In this document: piece after piece, positions 7,146 through 14,164 of the stretch | Layout of the letters: every line of letters starts with the position of its first letter | Numbering within the stretch: position 1 is the stretch's first letter | Source: UBA6624 sp964343345 [NCBI: uncultured bacterium] | Lineage (GTDB): Bacteria > UBP7 > UBA6624 | Reading direction: 5' to 3' | Assembly: GCA_964343345.1 (NCBI GenBank) | Contig: CAYFJE010000015.1 | Coordinates: 1-17,541, forward strand | DNA: 17,541 nucleotides | The notes under the pieces: generated by a model | What the model was told of the DNA's origin: nothing | Seen by the model: only the letters and a program-made list of their open reading frames with translations | The model's database searches: none | Position numbers and translations under genes: made by a program

Positions 7146-8421
7146 TCTCTCCTCCCAGGAAGGTCGAACCTGTCTCGTTTATTTTTATTTTTAGATATTT
7201 TCCAATCGGATTTTCTTCGGAGTTGAAATGAACAAGATGAAAGCCTTCAGACCTTCCAGTCCATCTTTTTTCTTTTTTCCCTTCTTTTCTTTCAGCCAAA
7301 ACCTCAACTGTTTTTCCGATATATTTTTTGTTTTTCTTGAACCAAATTTTGTTTATCAATTCGGTAATCTCCGAAAGTCTTCGAACTTTTTCCTTGTGTG
7401 GAACTGGATCTCCTAAAGGATATGATTTTGTTTGAGGTCTTGGTGAATAGAGAAACGAGTATGCAAAATCATATTTAACTTCCTTTAAAAGAGACATTGT
7501 TTCTTCATGGTCTTTTGTTTTTTCTGTAGGGAATCCAACAATGATATCAGTCGAGAGTGTTGCTCCTGGCCATAACTCTCTTACCCATTCAGATTTTTTA
7601 ACAACTGTGTCTCTTGTAGTGATTCTTCTCATTGCCTTCAAGACTGAGTCGCTTCCAGATTGAAATGGTAAATGCAGATATTTAGCAACACGAGGGAGAG
7701 AATTCATTGTTTGTAGAAAATTTTTTGTAAGATCGTGCGGGTGGCTTGTGAGGAATCTTATTCTTTTTAATTCTGGAAAAGAGTCATGGACGGTTGAAAT
7801 CATTTCTTCTGGGGATGTTTTTTTAGGCAAGTCTCTTCCATAAGAGAGAAAATTTTGTCCAAGCAAATATATTTCTTTTGAGCCTGAATCTAGAGAAACT
7901 TCAACATCTTTAAGTATTTTTTCTATTGAAATCGATCTTTGCAAGCCTCTTGTCCTTGGAACTATGCAGTAAGAGCACATGTATGAACAACCTCTTATAA
8001 CGGGAATCATTCCTGAGTTTTCACCACCTCTATGTATTTCGAAAGAATCTTGAGAGACTTCGAATTCATCTGGAAGAATTTGAATCACTGCTTTTTTCAT
8101 TTTGTCTAAATCTTTTCCATCTTGGACAATATCAATCCATTCCTCTTTTTCGAGTTTTTCTTTAAGGCTTTCAGCAGCACATCCCAATATCCCAATTTTG
8201 ATTTCTGGATTTTTTTCTTTCCTCATCCTTACACTTCCAAGTTCAGACCTCATTCTTTGTTCAGCCTTTTCTCTTACTGCACAGGTGTTGTAAAGAACTA
8301 TATCGGCCTTGTCTTCTTCTGTTCTTTCGAGTCCAATATTGTCAAGCATTCCAGCAATTGAATCAGAGTCAGCTTCGTTCATCTGACAGCCAAAAGTTCG
8401 TATATGGTATCTTTTTTTCAA
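7138..8421 (-). CDS. miaB: tRNA-2-methylthio-N6-dimethylallyladenosine synthase MiaB
   Basis: The 427-residue enzyme is a radical-SAM methylthiotransferase that adds the 2-methylthio group to i6A37 of tRNAs reading UNN codons. The MTTase domain comes first (about 3-125), with its cluster-binding Cys12 (RTFGCQMNEADS), Cys47 (NTCAVREKAEQR) and Cys81. The radical-SAM domain has CxxxCxxC at 145-152 (GCSYMCSYC), the GQN segment at 188-190, and the TSHPHDL and STDIIVGFPTE motifs. A C-terminal TRAM domain covers roughly 365-427. NTCAVRE and the overall layout fit MiaB better than MtaB or RimO. The start is a TTG overlapping the upstream gene's stop (TTGA); the conserved N-terminus leaves no room for another start, and no clear Shine-Dalgarno is seen. 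Confidence 0.95.
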   Translation of the reverse strand: MKKRYHIRTFGCQMNEADSDSIAGMLDNIGLERTEEDKADIVLYNTCAVREKAEQRMRSELGSVRMRKEKNPEIKIGILGCAAESLKEKLEKEEWIDIVQDGKDLDKMKKAVIQILPDEFEVSQDSFEIHRGGENSGMIPVIRGCSYMCSYCIVPRTRGLQRSISIEKILKDVEVSLDSGSKEIYLLGQNFLSYGRDLPKKTSPEEMISTVHDSFPELKRIRFLTSHPHDLTKNFLQTMNSLPRVAKYLHLPFQSGSDSVLKAMRRITTRDTVVKKSEWVRELWPGATLSTDIIVGFPTEKTKDHEETMSLLKEVKYDFAYSFLYSPRPQTKSYPLGDPVPHKEKVRRLSEITELINKIWFKKNKKYIGKTVEVLAERKEGKKEKRWTGRSEGFHLVHFNSEENPIGKYLKIKINETGSTFLGGEIV

Positions 8422-9950
8422 AATAATTGATTGTTGAAGTTGCTTAGAATTTCATTCCTTTCTTCATCTTCTAAGGAGGCCATCTCTTCCTCTCCCGCTT
8501 CTCTCAAAAGAGATGAGATTTGGAAAGATATGTTTAAATTTTGTCCACGGAATTCTTTTGAATCGTTTATGAAACTCACAGCTTCTTCTATGTTTCCAAG
8601 TTCAATTTCTATTCTTGCTGCAAGCAATAGATTATATGGATCAAATGGTGTTAATTCCAGAAGTTGTAGAGAGCAGTTTTTCGCTTCAGATAGTGTATTC
8701 GGATCTTTTTCTTCTCCAGCCATCTTGTTTTTTAACAAGAAGCTCCAAGCACACAATGCGAAATATTCATTTCTAACATTTTCTTTTTTTGTTTCCGCAA
8801 GGCTTTTTTCTGATGAAGATTCGTAATTTCCTATTAATAATTCTTTATATATTACATATATTTGGTCATTTATTTTTACTTCATGAGCTATTCTCATTTT
8901 AGATTTTATATCTTGGTAAAATTCATTCAAAGGTGCTGAGATTTTGATATTTTGAATTCGGATTGCTTCATAATCATCATTTATATTTAAATCGCTTTCA
9001 GAAACCATATTGTTGATATCTAGTACATCTTTTTCAGCATCTCTTTCTTTTTTGAAATTTTCATAGTCCTCTCCAGAAGCTTCTCTGTATTCGAGAGATA
9101 TTGAAAAATTATTTTCATTATTTGAAGAATATTGTGAAATTTTTCCTTCGAGCAATTCGTCAAAAGGAATTGATTCATCTTTTGCTTGATTTCTCGTGAC
9201 CCATCTGCTTGCTGTTACTCTAACTCCTGGAATTCCGTTTATTTCAAGACCTATTTCTGTTAGATTTTTTCCTTCAGAAATAGATTTTTCAACACCATCT
9301 GAAATTTCTTTTTGGTAAGTTACTGATTCTGATTGAGCCTGCATTGATATGGACATCTCAATTTCTTCAACCATTAAATCTTCTCTAATTGAGTTTATGT
9401 ATTCTGTTTCAGACATCCCAAGTGCAGAAATTCTTTTGAAAAATTCCCTTTTTGCATCTTTCCTATTTTTGAATTTTTCTAACAGGCCGATTTCTTCACT
9501 CTGTTCGGTAAAGAAAACCTCGAGGTCCCTTTCCCTCCTTTCGTCAAGAGTTTTTTCGCTAATTGAAATTTTTTGAATTTTTGCTTCATTAAGTAATATC
9601 TTTCTTTCGATAACCTCATCCATGCTTTCTGCTCTAAATTGAATCATTTCCATTATGCCAGGAGCGGAAGATGGATTCTGCATTCTCCATTGTTGAACTT
9701 TCGAACCAAGCAATCTGCTTATTATCGCTTCTTCAATAGGTTCTCCGTCAACAATGGAAGGGGCATTTTCCATTTGGAGTTTAAGAGTTTCTTCACTAAC
9801 CTTTTGAGAACTTGTGAAAGTTGTTCCGTAATTCCAGAAAATGGAAACTACAAAAATCAATCCGGTTGTTATGAAAAATGCTCTAGAGTGTCGTCTAATA
9901 ACACCTATTAGGGTTGTTTTCTTTTCTATATGTCTGAACTTTTTGCCCAT
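8418..9950 (-). CDS. Membrane-anchored SurA-N-like periplasmic chaperone with C-terminal TPR-like region
   Basis: The 510-residue protein has a basic cytoplasmic start and one membrane helix (about 23-40), so the bulk is periplasmic, as in PpiD/PrsA-type foldases. Residues 66-210 resemble the SurA N-terminal chaperone domain: SIVDGEPIEEAIISRL, then a helix MDEVIERKILLNEAKIQKISISEKTLDERR, then a long helical part. I see no parvulin PPIase core in the middle region (about 220-370), where the GxLG/HIL-type motifs would be expected. The end (about 400-505) is helical with an A-rich repeat pattern (FDPYNLLLAARIEIELGNIEEAVSFI) like TPR units. It probably assists folding or delivery of outer-membrane proteins; TolC, encoded two genes downstream, is an obvious client. 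An AGG lies 8 bases before the ATG, 8 bases after the rpmB stop. Confidence 0.75.
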   Translation of the reverse strand: MGKKFRHIEKKTTLIGVIRRHSRAFFITTGLIFVVSIFWNYGTTFTSSQKVSEETLKLQMENAPSIVDGEPIEEAIISRLLGSKVQQWRMQNPSSAPGIMEMIQFRAESMDEVIERKILLNEAKIQKISISEKTLDERRERDLEVFFTEQSEEIGLLEKFKNRKDAKREFFKRISALGMSETEYINSIREDLMVEEIEMSISMQAQSESVTYQKEISDGVEKSISEGKNLTEIGLEINGIPGVRVTASRWVTRNQAKDESIPFDELLEGKISQYSSNNENNFSISLEYREASGEDYENFKKERDAEKDVLDINNMVSESDLNINDDYEAIRIQNIKISAPLNEFYQDIKSKMRIAHEVKINDQIYVIYKELLIGNYESSSEKSLAETKKENVRNEYFALCAWSFLLKNKMAGEEKDPNTLSEAKNCSLQLLELTPFDPYNLLLAARIEIELGNIEEAVSFINDSKEFRGQNLNISFQISSLLREAGEEEMASLEDEERNEILSNFNNQLF

Positions 9951-9958
9951 TGATGTAC

Positions 9959-10177
9959 CTATTTATTGTCTCTGACAGTTGAGGAAAGTCCTTTTTTCTT
10001 GATTGTTCTGAGTGTTTTGTTTGAGACCTTTAATGTAACATAGTGACCCTTTTCTTCATCCCAAACTCTCTTTCTGATTAGGTTTATCGAGAATCTTCTT
10101 TTAGACTTCCTGTGTGAATGACTTACTATATTCCCACTCTTGCCCTGCTTGCCAGTTATTTGATCTTTTCTTGACAT
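9959..10177 (-). CDS. rpmB: Ribosomal protein L28
   Basis: The 72-residue product starting MSRKDQITGKQ matches L28 of the large ribosomal subunit: the ITGK start, SHSHRKSKRRFSINL (18-32) corresponding to the conserved SHxxxxTKRRxxPNL, then RVW, YVTLKVSNKTLRTIKKKG and a basic tail. The frame stays open up to an ATG at 10207, which would add ten residues (MSISRYNYTL), but the family starts at the internal Met, that extension has no ribosome binding site, and it would overlap the rsmD start on the other strand. I therefore use 10177. A TATAAT at 10192-10187 lies only 9 bases upstream, so the mRNA may have little or no leader. It is the first gene of the rpmB-chaperone-miaB-tolC operon. Confidence 0.95.
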   Translation of the reverse strand: MSRKDQITGKQGKSGNIVSHSHRKSKRRFSINLIRKRVWDEEKGHYVTLKVSNKTLRTIKKKGLSSTVRDNK

Positions 10178-10188
10178 AAGGGTGTAAT
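10160..10188 (+). promoter_or_regulatory. Candidate sigma70-type promoter for the rsmD operon
   Basis: TTGATC (10160-10165; 4 of 6 to TTGACA) and TGTAAT (10183-10188; 5 of 6 to TATAAT) are separated by 17 bases, the optimal spacing. Transcription would begin near 10195, about 11 bases before the rsmD ATG. The -35 lies inside the rpmB coding region on the opposite strand, and the -10 overlaps the rpmB -10, so the two promoters would be face-to-face and mutually exclusive. A perfect TTGACA at 10171-10176 is an alternative -35, but its partner at 17 bases (CTTGAT) is poor. Confidence 0.4.
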
Positions 10189-10192
10189 TATA
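10187..10192 (-). promoter_or_regulatory. Consensus -10 hexamer (TATAAT) for the rpmB operon
   Basis: TATAAT on the minus strand ends 9 bases before the rpmB ATG at 10177. Transcription starting 6-8 bases downstream would give an mRNA with a leader of only about 1-4 bases, and no Shine-Dalgarno sequence is present. No good -35 is seen at 16-18 bases. The hexamer lies in a 14-base imperfect palindrome (10181-10194, 6 of 7 base pairs), overlapping the candidate rsmD promoter on the other strand. Confidence 0.45.
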
Positions 10193-10205
10193 CCTTGATA
10201 TTGAC

Positions 10206-10769
10206 ATGAAAAAGACTAAAAAATATCTGAGAATACATGGAGGAGAATTTAATTCTAGAAAAATCTTCTTTTACGAAAGGTCAACTTTAAGGCCTTTGAC
10301 AGGGAGATGGAGACAAGTTGTATCTGATAAATTTGCCAATATGGAAGGAAAAACTGTTGCAGATCTTTTTTCTGGAAGCGGTTCTTGGGGTATCAGCATG
10401 CTTAGCAATGGTGCCAAACATGTTTCGTTTTTTGAGAAAGACAGATTAAGCAGAAGGTGTATTCTTGAAAACCTAAATAATTTAAGAGTCAAAAAAGAGA
10501 GATATAGCATTAATTCAGGCAGTCTTCCTGGTTTGATGGAGCAAGTTGATTTCAAGTTCGATTTTGTTTGCTGCGATCCTCCTTTCAAAAATTTAGAACT
10601 TGGAAAAAAGGTTTTGGAATCATGTCACAAGATATCTCATGAAAAAACCAAATTAGCTTTTAGATGGCCTATAAAAATACCACTTCCTAAGCTTTACAAT
10701 TTACACTTGGTTCAAAAAATAGAACATGGAAATGAAGGATTAATTTTTTTGAGATTTGATAATGATTAA
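10206..10769 (+). CDS. rsmD: 16S rRNA (guanine966-N2)-methyltransferase RsmD
   Basis: The 187-residue length and motif order fit RsmD, which methylates G966 of 16S rRNA in the assembled small subunit. The N-terminal YLRIHGGEFNSRKI (7-20) is the family's RIxGGxxxgRxl segment. The SAM-binding loop is DLFSGSGSWGISMLSNGA (53-70), followed by an acidic end of strand 2 (FFEKD). The catalytic motif is CDPPF (123-127), matching the (D/N)PPY/F of N6/N2-amino methyltransferases. The segment normally reading RPTTDRVRE is LRPLTGRWRQ here, a noticeable departure. The ATG has no Shine-Dalgarno sequence. The end overlaps coaD by 8 bases; rsmD-coaD is a very common gene pair in bacteria, which supports both calls. 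Confidence 0.92.
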   Translation: MKKTKKYLRIHGGEFNSRKIFFYERSTLRPLTGRWRQVVSDKFANMEGKTVADLFSGSGSWGISMLSNGAKHVSFFEKDRLSRRCILENLNNLRVKKERYSINSGSLPGLMEQVDFKFDFVCCDPPFKNLELGKKVLESCHKISHEKTKLAFRWPIKIPLPKLYNLHLVQKIEHGNEGLIFLRFDND

Positions 10770-11268
10770 AGAGGTGGTTTATTCTGGAACTTTTGACCCT
10801 GTCACAAAAGGTCATTTAAACATATTGGAAAGAAGTGCTGCATGTTTTGATGTCGTCCATGTTTTGATTGCAAGAAATCCTTCAAAAAAATGTTGGTTTT
10901 CTTCTGAAGAAAGAAAAAAAATGATTATTTCTTCAATAAAAGAAAATCTCGATAAAGAGCATGCAAAGAAGGTGAAGGTGCATGTTTTTGATGGACTCAT
11001 AACAGATTGGATGAGAGATAATGGGGTGAATTTGATAATCAGGGGATTGAGGGCTGTAAGTGATTACGAATATGAGCTTCAAATGAGTTTAATGAATAGC
11101 CAGCTTCTAAAGGGTTGTGAAACTGTTTTTATGGTTGCTGATTCAAAATGGTCCTTTGTATCTTCTAGGTTAATAAAAGAAGTAGCTCTTTTAGGAGGGG
11201 ATTTTTCGAAACAGGTTCCAGCTTGTATTGTAAAAAATATCAAAAAAAGAGTTGAGGAAGAAAGTTGA
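10762..11268 (+). CDS. coaD: Phosphopantetheine adenylyltransferase CoaD
   Basis: The 168-residue enzyme catalyses ATP + 4'-phosphopantetheine to dephospho-CoA, the penultimate step of CoA synthesis. It has the nucleotidyltransferase signature GTFDPVTKGHLNI with the TxGH motif at 15-18, the conserved IIRGLRAVSDYEYELQM segment, and the C-terminal FVSSRLIKEVALLGGDFSKQVP, the counterpart of SSTxVKExAxxGGDVSxxVP. I start at the ATG at 10762 (MIKEVVYSG); an in-frame TTG at 10756 would add two residues and has no advantage. The gene overlaps rsmD by 8 bases and its stop overlaps the TTG of the next gene. Confidence 0.95.
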   Translation: MIKEVVYSGTFDPVTKGHLNILERSAACFDVVHVLIARNPSKKCWFSSEERKKMIISSIKENLDKEHAKKVKVHVFDGLITDWMRDNGVNLIIRGLRAVSDYEYELQMSLMNSQLLKGCETVFMVADSKWSFVSSRLIKEVALLGGDFSKQVPACIVKNIKKRVEEES

Positions 11269-12107
11269 TTTACTTTTTTGTGATTTTGGACATTTTTTTT
11301 AAAGGTTATGGAGACCTTGTGAGGAATCCAGACGGTTCTTTCCTTGTTGTTTGTAAAGCTGAAAAAAAAATTGAAGTTTCTTTTGAGTCTTTCAATGGAG
11401 AAGTTTGTAGGATTGAATCAAAGAACAAAGACGAAATTCTCTTTTCAGAGGGAATTGATGGTATTTTTCAAGAAAAATATTCTTTTTCTTCCCCTTCTGC
11501 AAGAATTTTTAATTCTGACTTGATAATGGAAAAAGGGCTAAGTGTAAATTCTGAAACATTCAGCTTTAGCTCAAATTCTTTTGGTTTTTTTGACAAGAGT
11601 GGAAAAATTACTTTAAATGGGGAAGGCACAAAAGTTGCTTATTTAGAAAGTGAGATACATACAGAAAAAGTTGTTGTTGAAGATGGAAATTTTTTTCTTT
11701 ATGGAGATTCCTATTACGAGGATGATGTGATTTCTTTTTTTTCGAAAGGCCCAATCTATTTTTGGGATTACAAAGAAAGCGATGTCCTTTCTGCAAAGAA
11801 CATTGAATCTTTGAAGTATTTTCTTGAGGATAAGAAAGTTTTAAATGTCGATGGATCTGATTTTTTAATTTATTTTTACGAAGATGAGTTTTCCATGAGG
11901 GTTTCTGATTTTTCGTTAGCCCTTGATAATTATTCACTTTTTTCAAAAAAAATTTCAATTCAAAGAAATGATAAATCATTAAAGCTTCATTCGATTGAAG
12001 GAGAAATTGAAATAAAAAATCGAGAAAATTCAATATATACAAAAGATTTAATCCTTTTTGATGATTTGAGCTGGAAAGCGGTTAACGGTGTAAGGGTTGT
12101 GTTTTAA
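11265..12107 (+). CDS. Beta-rich envelope protein, possibly LptA/LptC (OstA)-like
   Basis: The 280-residue protein is dominated by short alternating strands and turns. A hydrophobic N-terminus (IYFFVILDIFF, 2-12) could be a short signal or anchor. The end reads SLKLHSIEGEIEIKNRENSIYTKDL then a strand leading to NGVRVVF, which resembles the OstA repeat of LPS-transport proteins (a GNVxI strand, a TAxxAxY strand, then GNVRV). Similar units seem to occur around 85-150. Its place directly before a polysaccharide ABC exporter and after coaD (often near LPS genes) fits an LptA/LptC-type role in moving lipopolysaccharide across the periplasm, but similarity is weak and this is inference. The start is TTG, well supported by GAGGAAG (11254-11260) 4 bases upstream, and overlaps the coaD stop as TTGA. 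Confidence 0.7.
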   Translation: MIYFFVILDIFFKGYGDLVRNPDGSFLVVCKAEKKIEVSFESFNGEVCRIESKNKDEILFSEGIDGIFQEKYSFSSPSARIFNSDLIMEKGLSVNSETFSFSSNSFGFFDKSGKITLNGEGTKVAYLESEIHTEKVVVEDGNFFLYGDSYYEDDVISFFSKGPIYFWDYKESDVLSAKNIESLKYFLEDKKVLNVDGSDFLIYFYEDEFSMRVSDFSLALDNYSLFSKKISIQRNDKSLKLHSIEGEIEIKNRENSIYTKDLILFDDLSWKAVNGVRVVF

Positions 12108-12112
12108 GTTTT

Positions 12113-12943
12113 ATGAAATTGTTAAATTATTCAGAACTTTTAAAGAATTTGATTTTAAGAGATTTACGTTTGAGGTACAGGAATACGGGATTGGGTTTCT
12201 TGTGGTCTCTTGTGCAACCCTTAACAATGTTTTTTGTTTATTATGCTGTTTTTGGAATTTTGTTAACTGACAAATTTGGAATGGGGGGAGACACATATCC
12301 ATTTCTTCTGATAATTGGATTATTTACTTTCAATTTTTTTTCTGGAGGAGTTACAAAAGCAACACCTTCGATAGTTCAAGCCGGTGGTTTATTGAGACAG
12401 GTTGCTTTTCCTCGGATAGTTCTTCCTTTGGCTTCTGTTTTGGCTGAAGCGGTTCATTTCTTGATGATGCTCTTGATTCTTGTTTTGGCATGTTTTTTGA
12501 AATGGTGGCCTTCACATGGCAGTTTTTTAGAACTGCTTCCTTTGCTTTATTTGCCACTTTTGCTTGTTTTACATCTTCTTGTAACACTTGGAGCTGGATT
12601 GCTTTTATCAACAATGAATGTTTTTTACAGAGATACAGAACAGTTAGCAAATACCTTTATGACAATTCTATTTTTTGGAACTCCAGTTCTTTATGCTCCT
12701 CCTAATTTGGAAAAATTTCAAAGCCTGACTTTCTTAGGTGAAAAAGGTGCTGAGCTTGTTTATAAGGTATATTACCTGAATCCTATGACTCACATAATCA
12801 AGGGTTACAGAGATGTTTTGTTAGATTTGTCTAATCCTGATTCAAGATCTTTACTTATGGCTTTTGGGCTAGGGGTTTTGTTGTTTGTATGGGGTCTTTT
12901 TGTTTTTAAGAAGTCCCAATCAAGGTTTGCTGAGGAAGTTTGA
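12113..12943 (+). CDS. wzm: ABC-2 type polysaccharide/O-antigen exporter permease (Wzm/RfbA/KpsM type)
   Basis: The 276-residue inner-membrane protein has the ABC-2 polysaccharide-export layout: a short amphipathic start with [21 protein letters not shown] (the family's first signature), then six hydrophobic segments, with [13 protein letters not shown] in the first, and the late segment [15 protein letters not shown] typical of Wzm/TagG-type permeases. It would form the channel that moves an undecaprenyl-linked glycan, or a similar lipid-linked polymer, out of the cytoplasm, together with the ATPase encoded one base after its stop. The ATG lacks a Shine-Dalgarno sequence and follows the preceding stop by 5 bases. 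Confidence 0.92.
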   Translation: MKLLNYSELLKNLILRDLRLRYRNTGLGFLWSLVQPLTMFFVYYAVFGILLTDKFGMGGDTYPFLLIIGLFTFNFFSGGVTKATPSIVQAGGLLRQVAFPRIVLPLASVLAEAVHFLMMLLILVLACFLKWWPSHGSFLELLPLLYLPLLLVLHLLVTLGAGLLLSTMNVFYRDTEQLANTFMTILFFGTPVLYAPPNLEKFQSLTFLGEKGAELVYKVYYLNPMTHIIKGYRDVLLDLSNPDSRSLLMAFGLGVLLFVWGLFVFKKSQSRFAEEV

Positions 12944-12944
12944 T

Positions 12945-14162
12945 ATGGGAAACATAAAAATAAACGATCTAAAAAATGGGGAAATCAAAGCTTCTAATAT
13001 AGTCAAATCTTTTTCGATTGGCGGTAAGAGGAGTTTTAGAGACAAGCTTGCAGGCATAAAGAGCAGGAATAGCTCTTTTAAGGTGCTTGATGATGTTTCT
13101 ATTAACATAAAACCCGGAGAAATTATTGGTCTTATAGGCAGGAATGGTGCTGGAAAGTCAACTCTTTTAAAGTTGTTGGCAGGAATATATTCAGTTGATT
13201 CTGGGCATGTAAAAATACAAGGAAAAGTTGCAAGCCTTTTAGAACTAGGTGCTGGTTTTCATCCTGAACTAACTGGAAGAGAAAACATACATTTAAATGC
13301 ATCTCTTTTAGGAATGAAAGGCAAAGATATTGCTTCAAAAGAGAAATCTATTTTTGAGTTTGCTGAATTGACTGATTTTGCTGATTCTCAAATAAAAACA
13401 TATTCAATGGGCATGGTTCTGCGACTCGCTTTTTCTATAGCGATAGCCTTGGATCCCGATGTTTTTTTGCTAGACGAAGTCATAGGTGTTGGCGATTTGT
13501 CGTTTCAACAAAAATGCTTTGCGAAGCTTAATGAACTAAAAGCAGAAGGCAAGACTATACTTTTTGTCAGTCACAATTTGACAATTGTGAGATACTTTGC
13601 TGAAAGACTTTTATGGCTTGAAGATGGAAAAATTGAAGGTTTTGGAGACAAGCATCAGATATTGGACAGGTACAGGGAAAGGTTGGCAGTGTCTGGTGGA
13701 GATTTGACAAGGACAAAAGAAGGCAATCAACGATGGGGTGATGGCCCTATTGCTATTGATGATGTTAAATTTTTTGATGCTACTGGTAACGAGACACATC
13801 TTTTTAGGTATGGAGAGTCAATGGAGTTGACCATTCAGTTGGGCTCTAGGGGTGTAATAGATAGTGGAACTGCTGTTATAGCTATTCAGTTTCACGGTGA
13901 TTACGGACAGTCTTTGATTGGGCCAATACTTCACACTGTTTCAATCCCTGGAGATGGTCCCTGGAAATACAAATACAAAATACAAAAATTACCATTCTTA
14001 AGAAGGGAATTTTTGCTTTCAGTGGGTGTTTTTGAAGAGGGGAATTTGATGCAGCCAAGTGATCAAAGAGAAAAAGCTTATAGGTTCACTGTTTTGGACG
14101 GAGGAGAAAGAATGACAATGGGTTTAATCGATCCTGGAGGTTCTTGGGAGGGTCCTTTTTAA
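12945..14162 (+). CDS. wzt: Polysaccharide ABC exporter ATPase with C-terminal Wzt-type cargo domain
   Basis: The 405-residue protein has an ABC ATPase domain (about 12-240) with Walker [10 protein letters not shown] (65-73), signature YSMGM (153-157), Walker B DVFLLDE (172-178) and the switch His210. Within the family, the Q-loop side region [17 protein letters not shown] (98-114) is diagnostic for Wzt/TagH/KpsT-type exporters. The extra 150 C-terminal residues (about 262-405, starting [16 protein letters not shown]) fit the Wzt C-terminal beta-sandwich that recognises the end cap of the O-polysaccharide in known systems. I start at the ATG at 12945, with TGAGGAAG (12931-12938) just upstream; an in-frame start at 12885 would add 20 residues overlapping the permease and lacks support. 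Confidence 0.94.
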   Translation: MGNIKINDLKNGEIKASNIVKSFSIGGKRSFRDKLAGIKSRNSSFKVLDDVSINIKPGEIIGLIGRNGAGKSTLLKLLAGIYSVDSGHVKIQGKVASLLELGAGFHPELTGRENIHLNASLLGMKGKDIASKEKSIFEFAELTDFADSQIKTYSMGMVLRLAFSIAIALDPDVFLLDEVIGVGDLSFQQKCFAKLNELKAEGKTILFVSHNLTIVRYFAERLLWLEDGKIEGFGDKHQILDRYRERLAVSGGDLTRTKEGNQRWGDGPIAIDDVKFFDATGNETHLFRYGESMELTIQLGSRGVIDSGTAVIAIQFHGDYGQSLIGPILHTVSIPGDGPWKYKYKIQKLPFLRREFLLSVGVFEEGNLMQPSDQREKAYRFTVLDGGERMTMGLIDPGGSWEGPF

Positions 14163-14164
14163 GT

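Noticed and set aside
8102-8361. Plus-strand open frames opposite miaB
   Set aside because: Phe/Ser-rich antisense translations of a conserved enzyme; no independent sign of coding.
10171-10176. Perfect TTGACA as the -35 of rsmD
   Set aside because: At 16-18 bases downstream there is only a poor -10 (CTTGAT); the hexamer is also the antisense of the rpmB start codons. TTGATC/TGTAAT fits better.
10178-10207. A ten-residue N-terminal extension of L28 starting at 10207
   Set aside because: The L28 family starts at the internal Met, the extension has no ribosome binding site, and it contains the TATAAT that more likely serves as the promoter.
11608-12042. A 144-codon minus-strand frame opposite the OstA-like gene
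   Set aside because: The sense gene has a strong ribosome binding site and operon overlap; the antisense product is Lys/His/Leu-rich with no recognisable domain.
12885-12944. An upstream start for wzt adding 20 residues
   Set aside because: It overlaps the end of the permease gene, and the ATG at 12945 has a good TGAGGAAG site and a normal family N-terminus.
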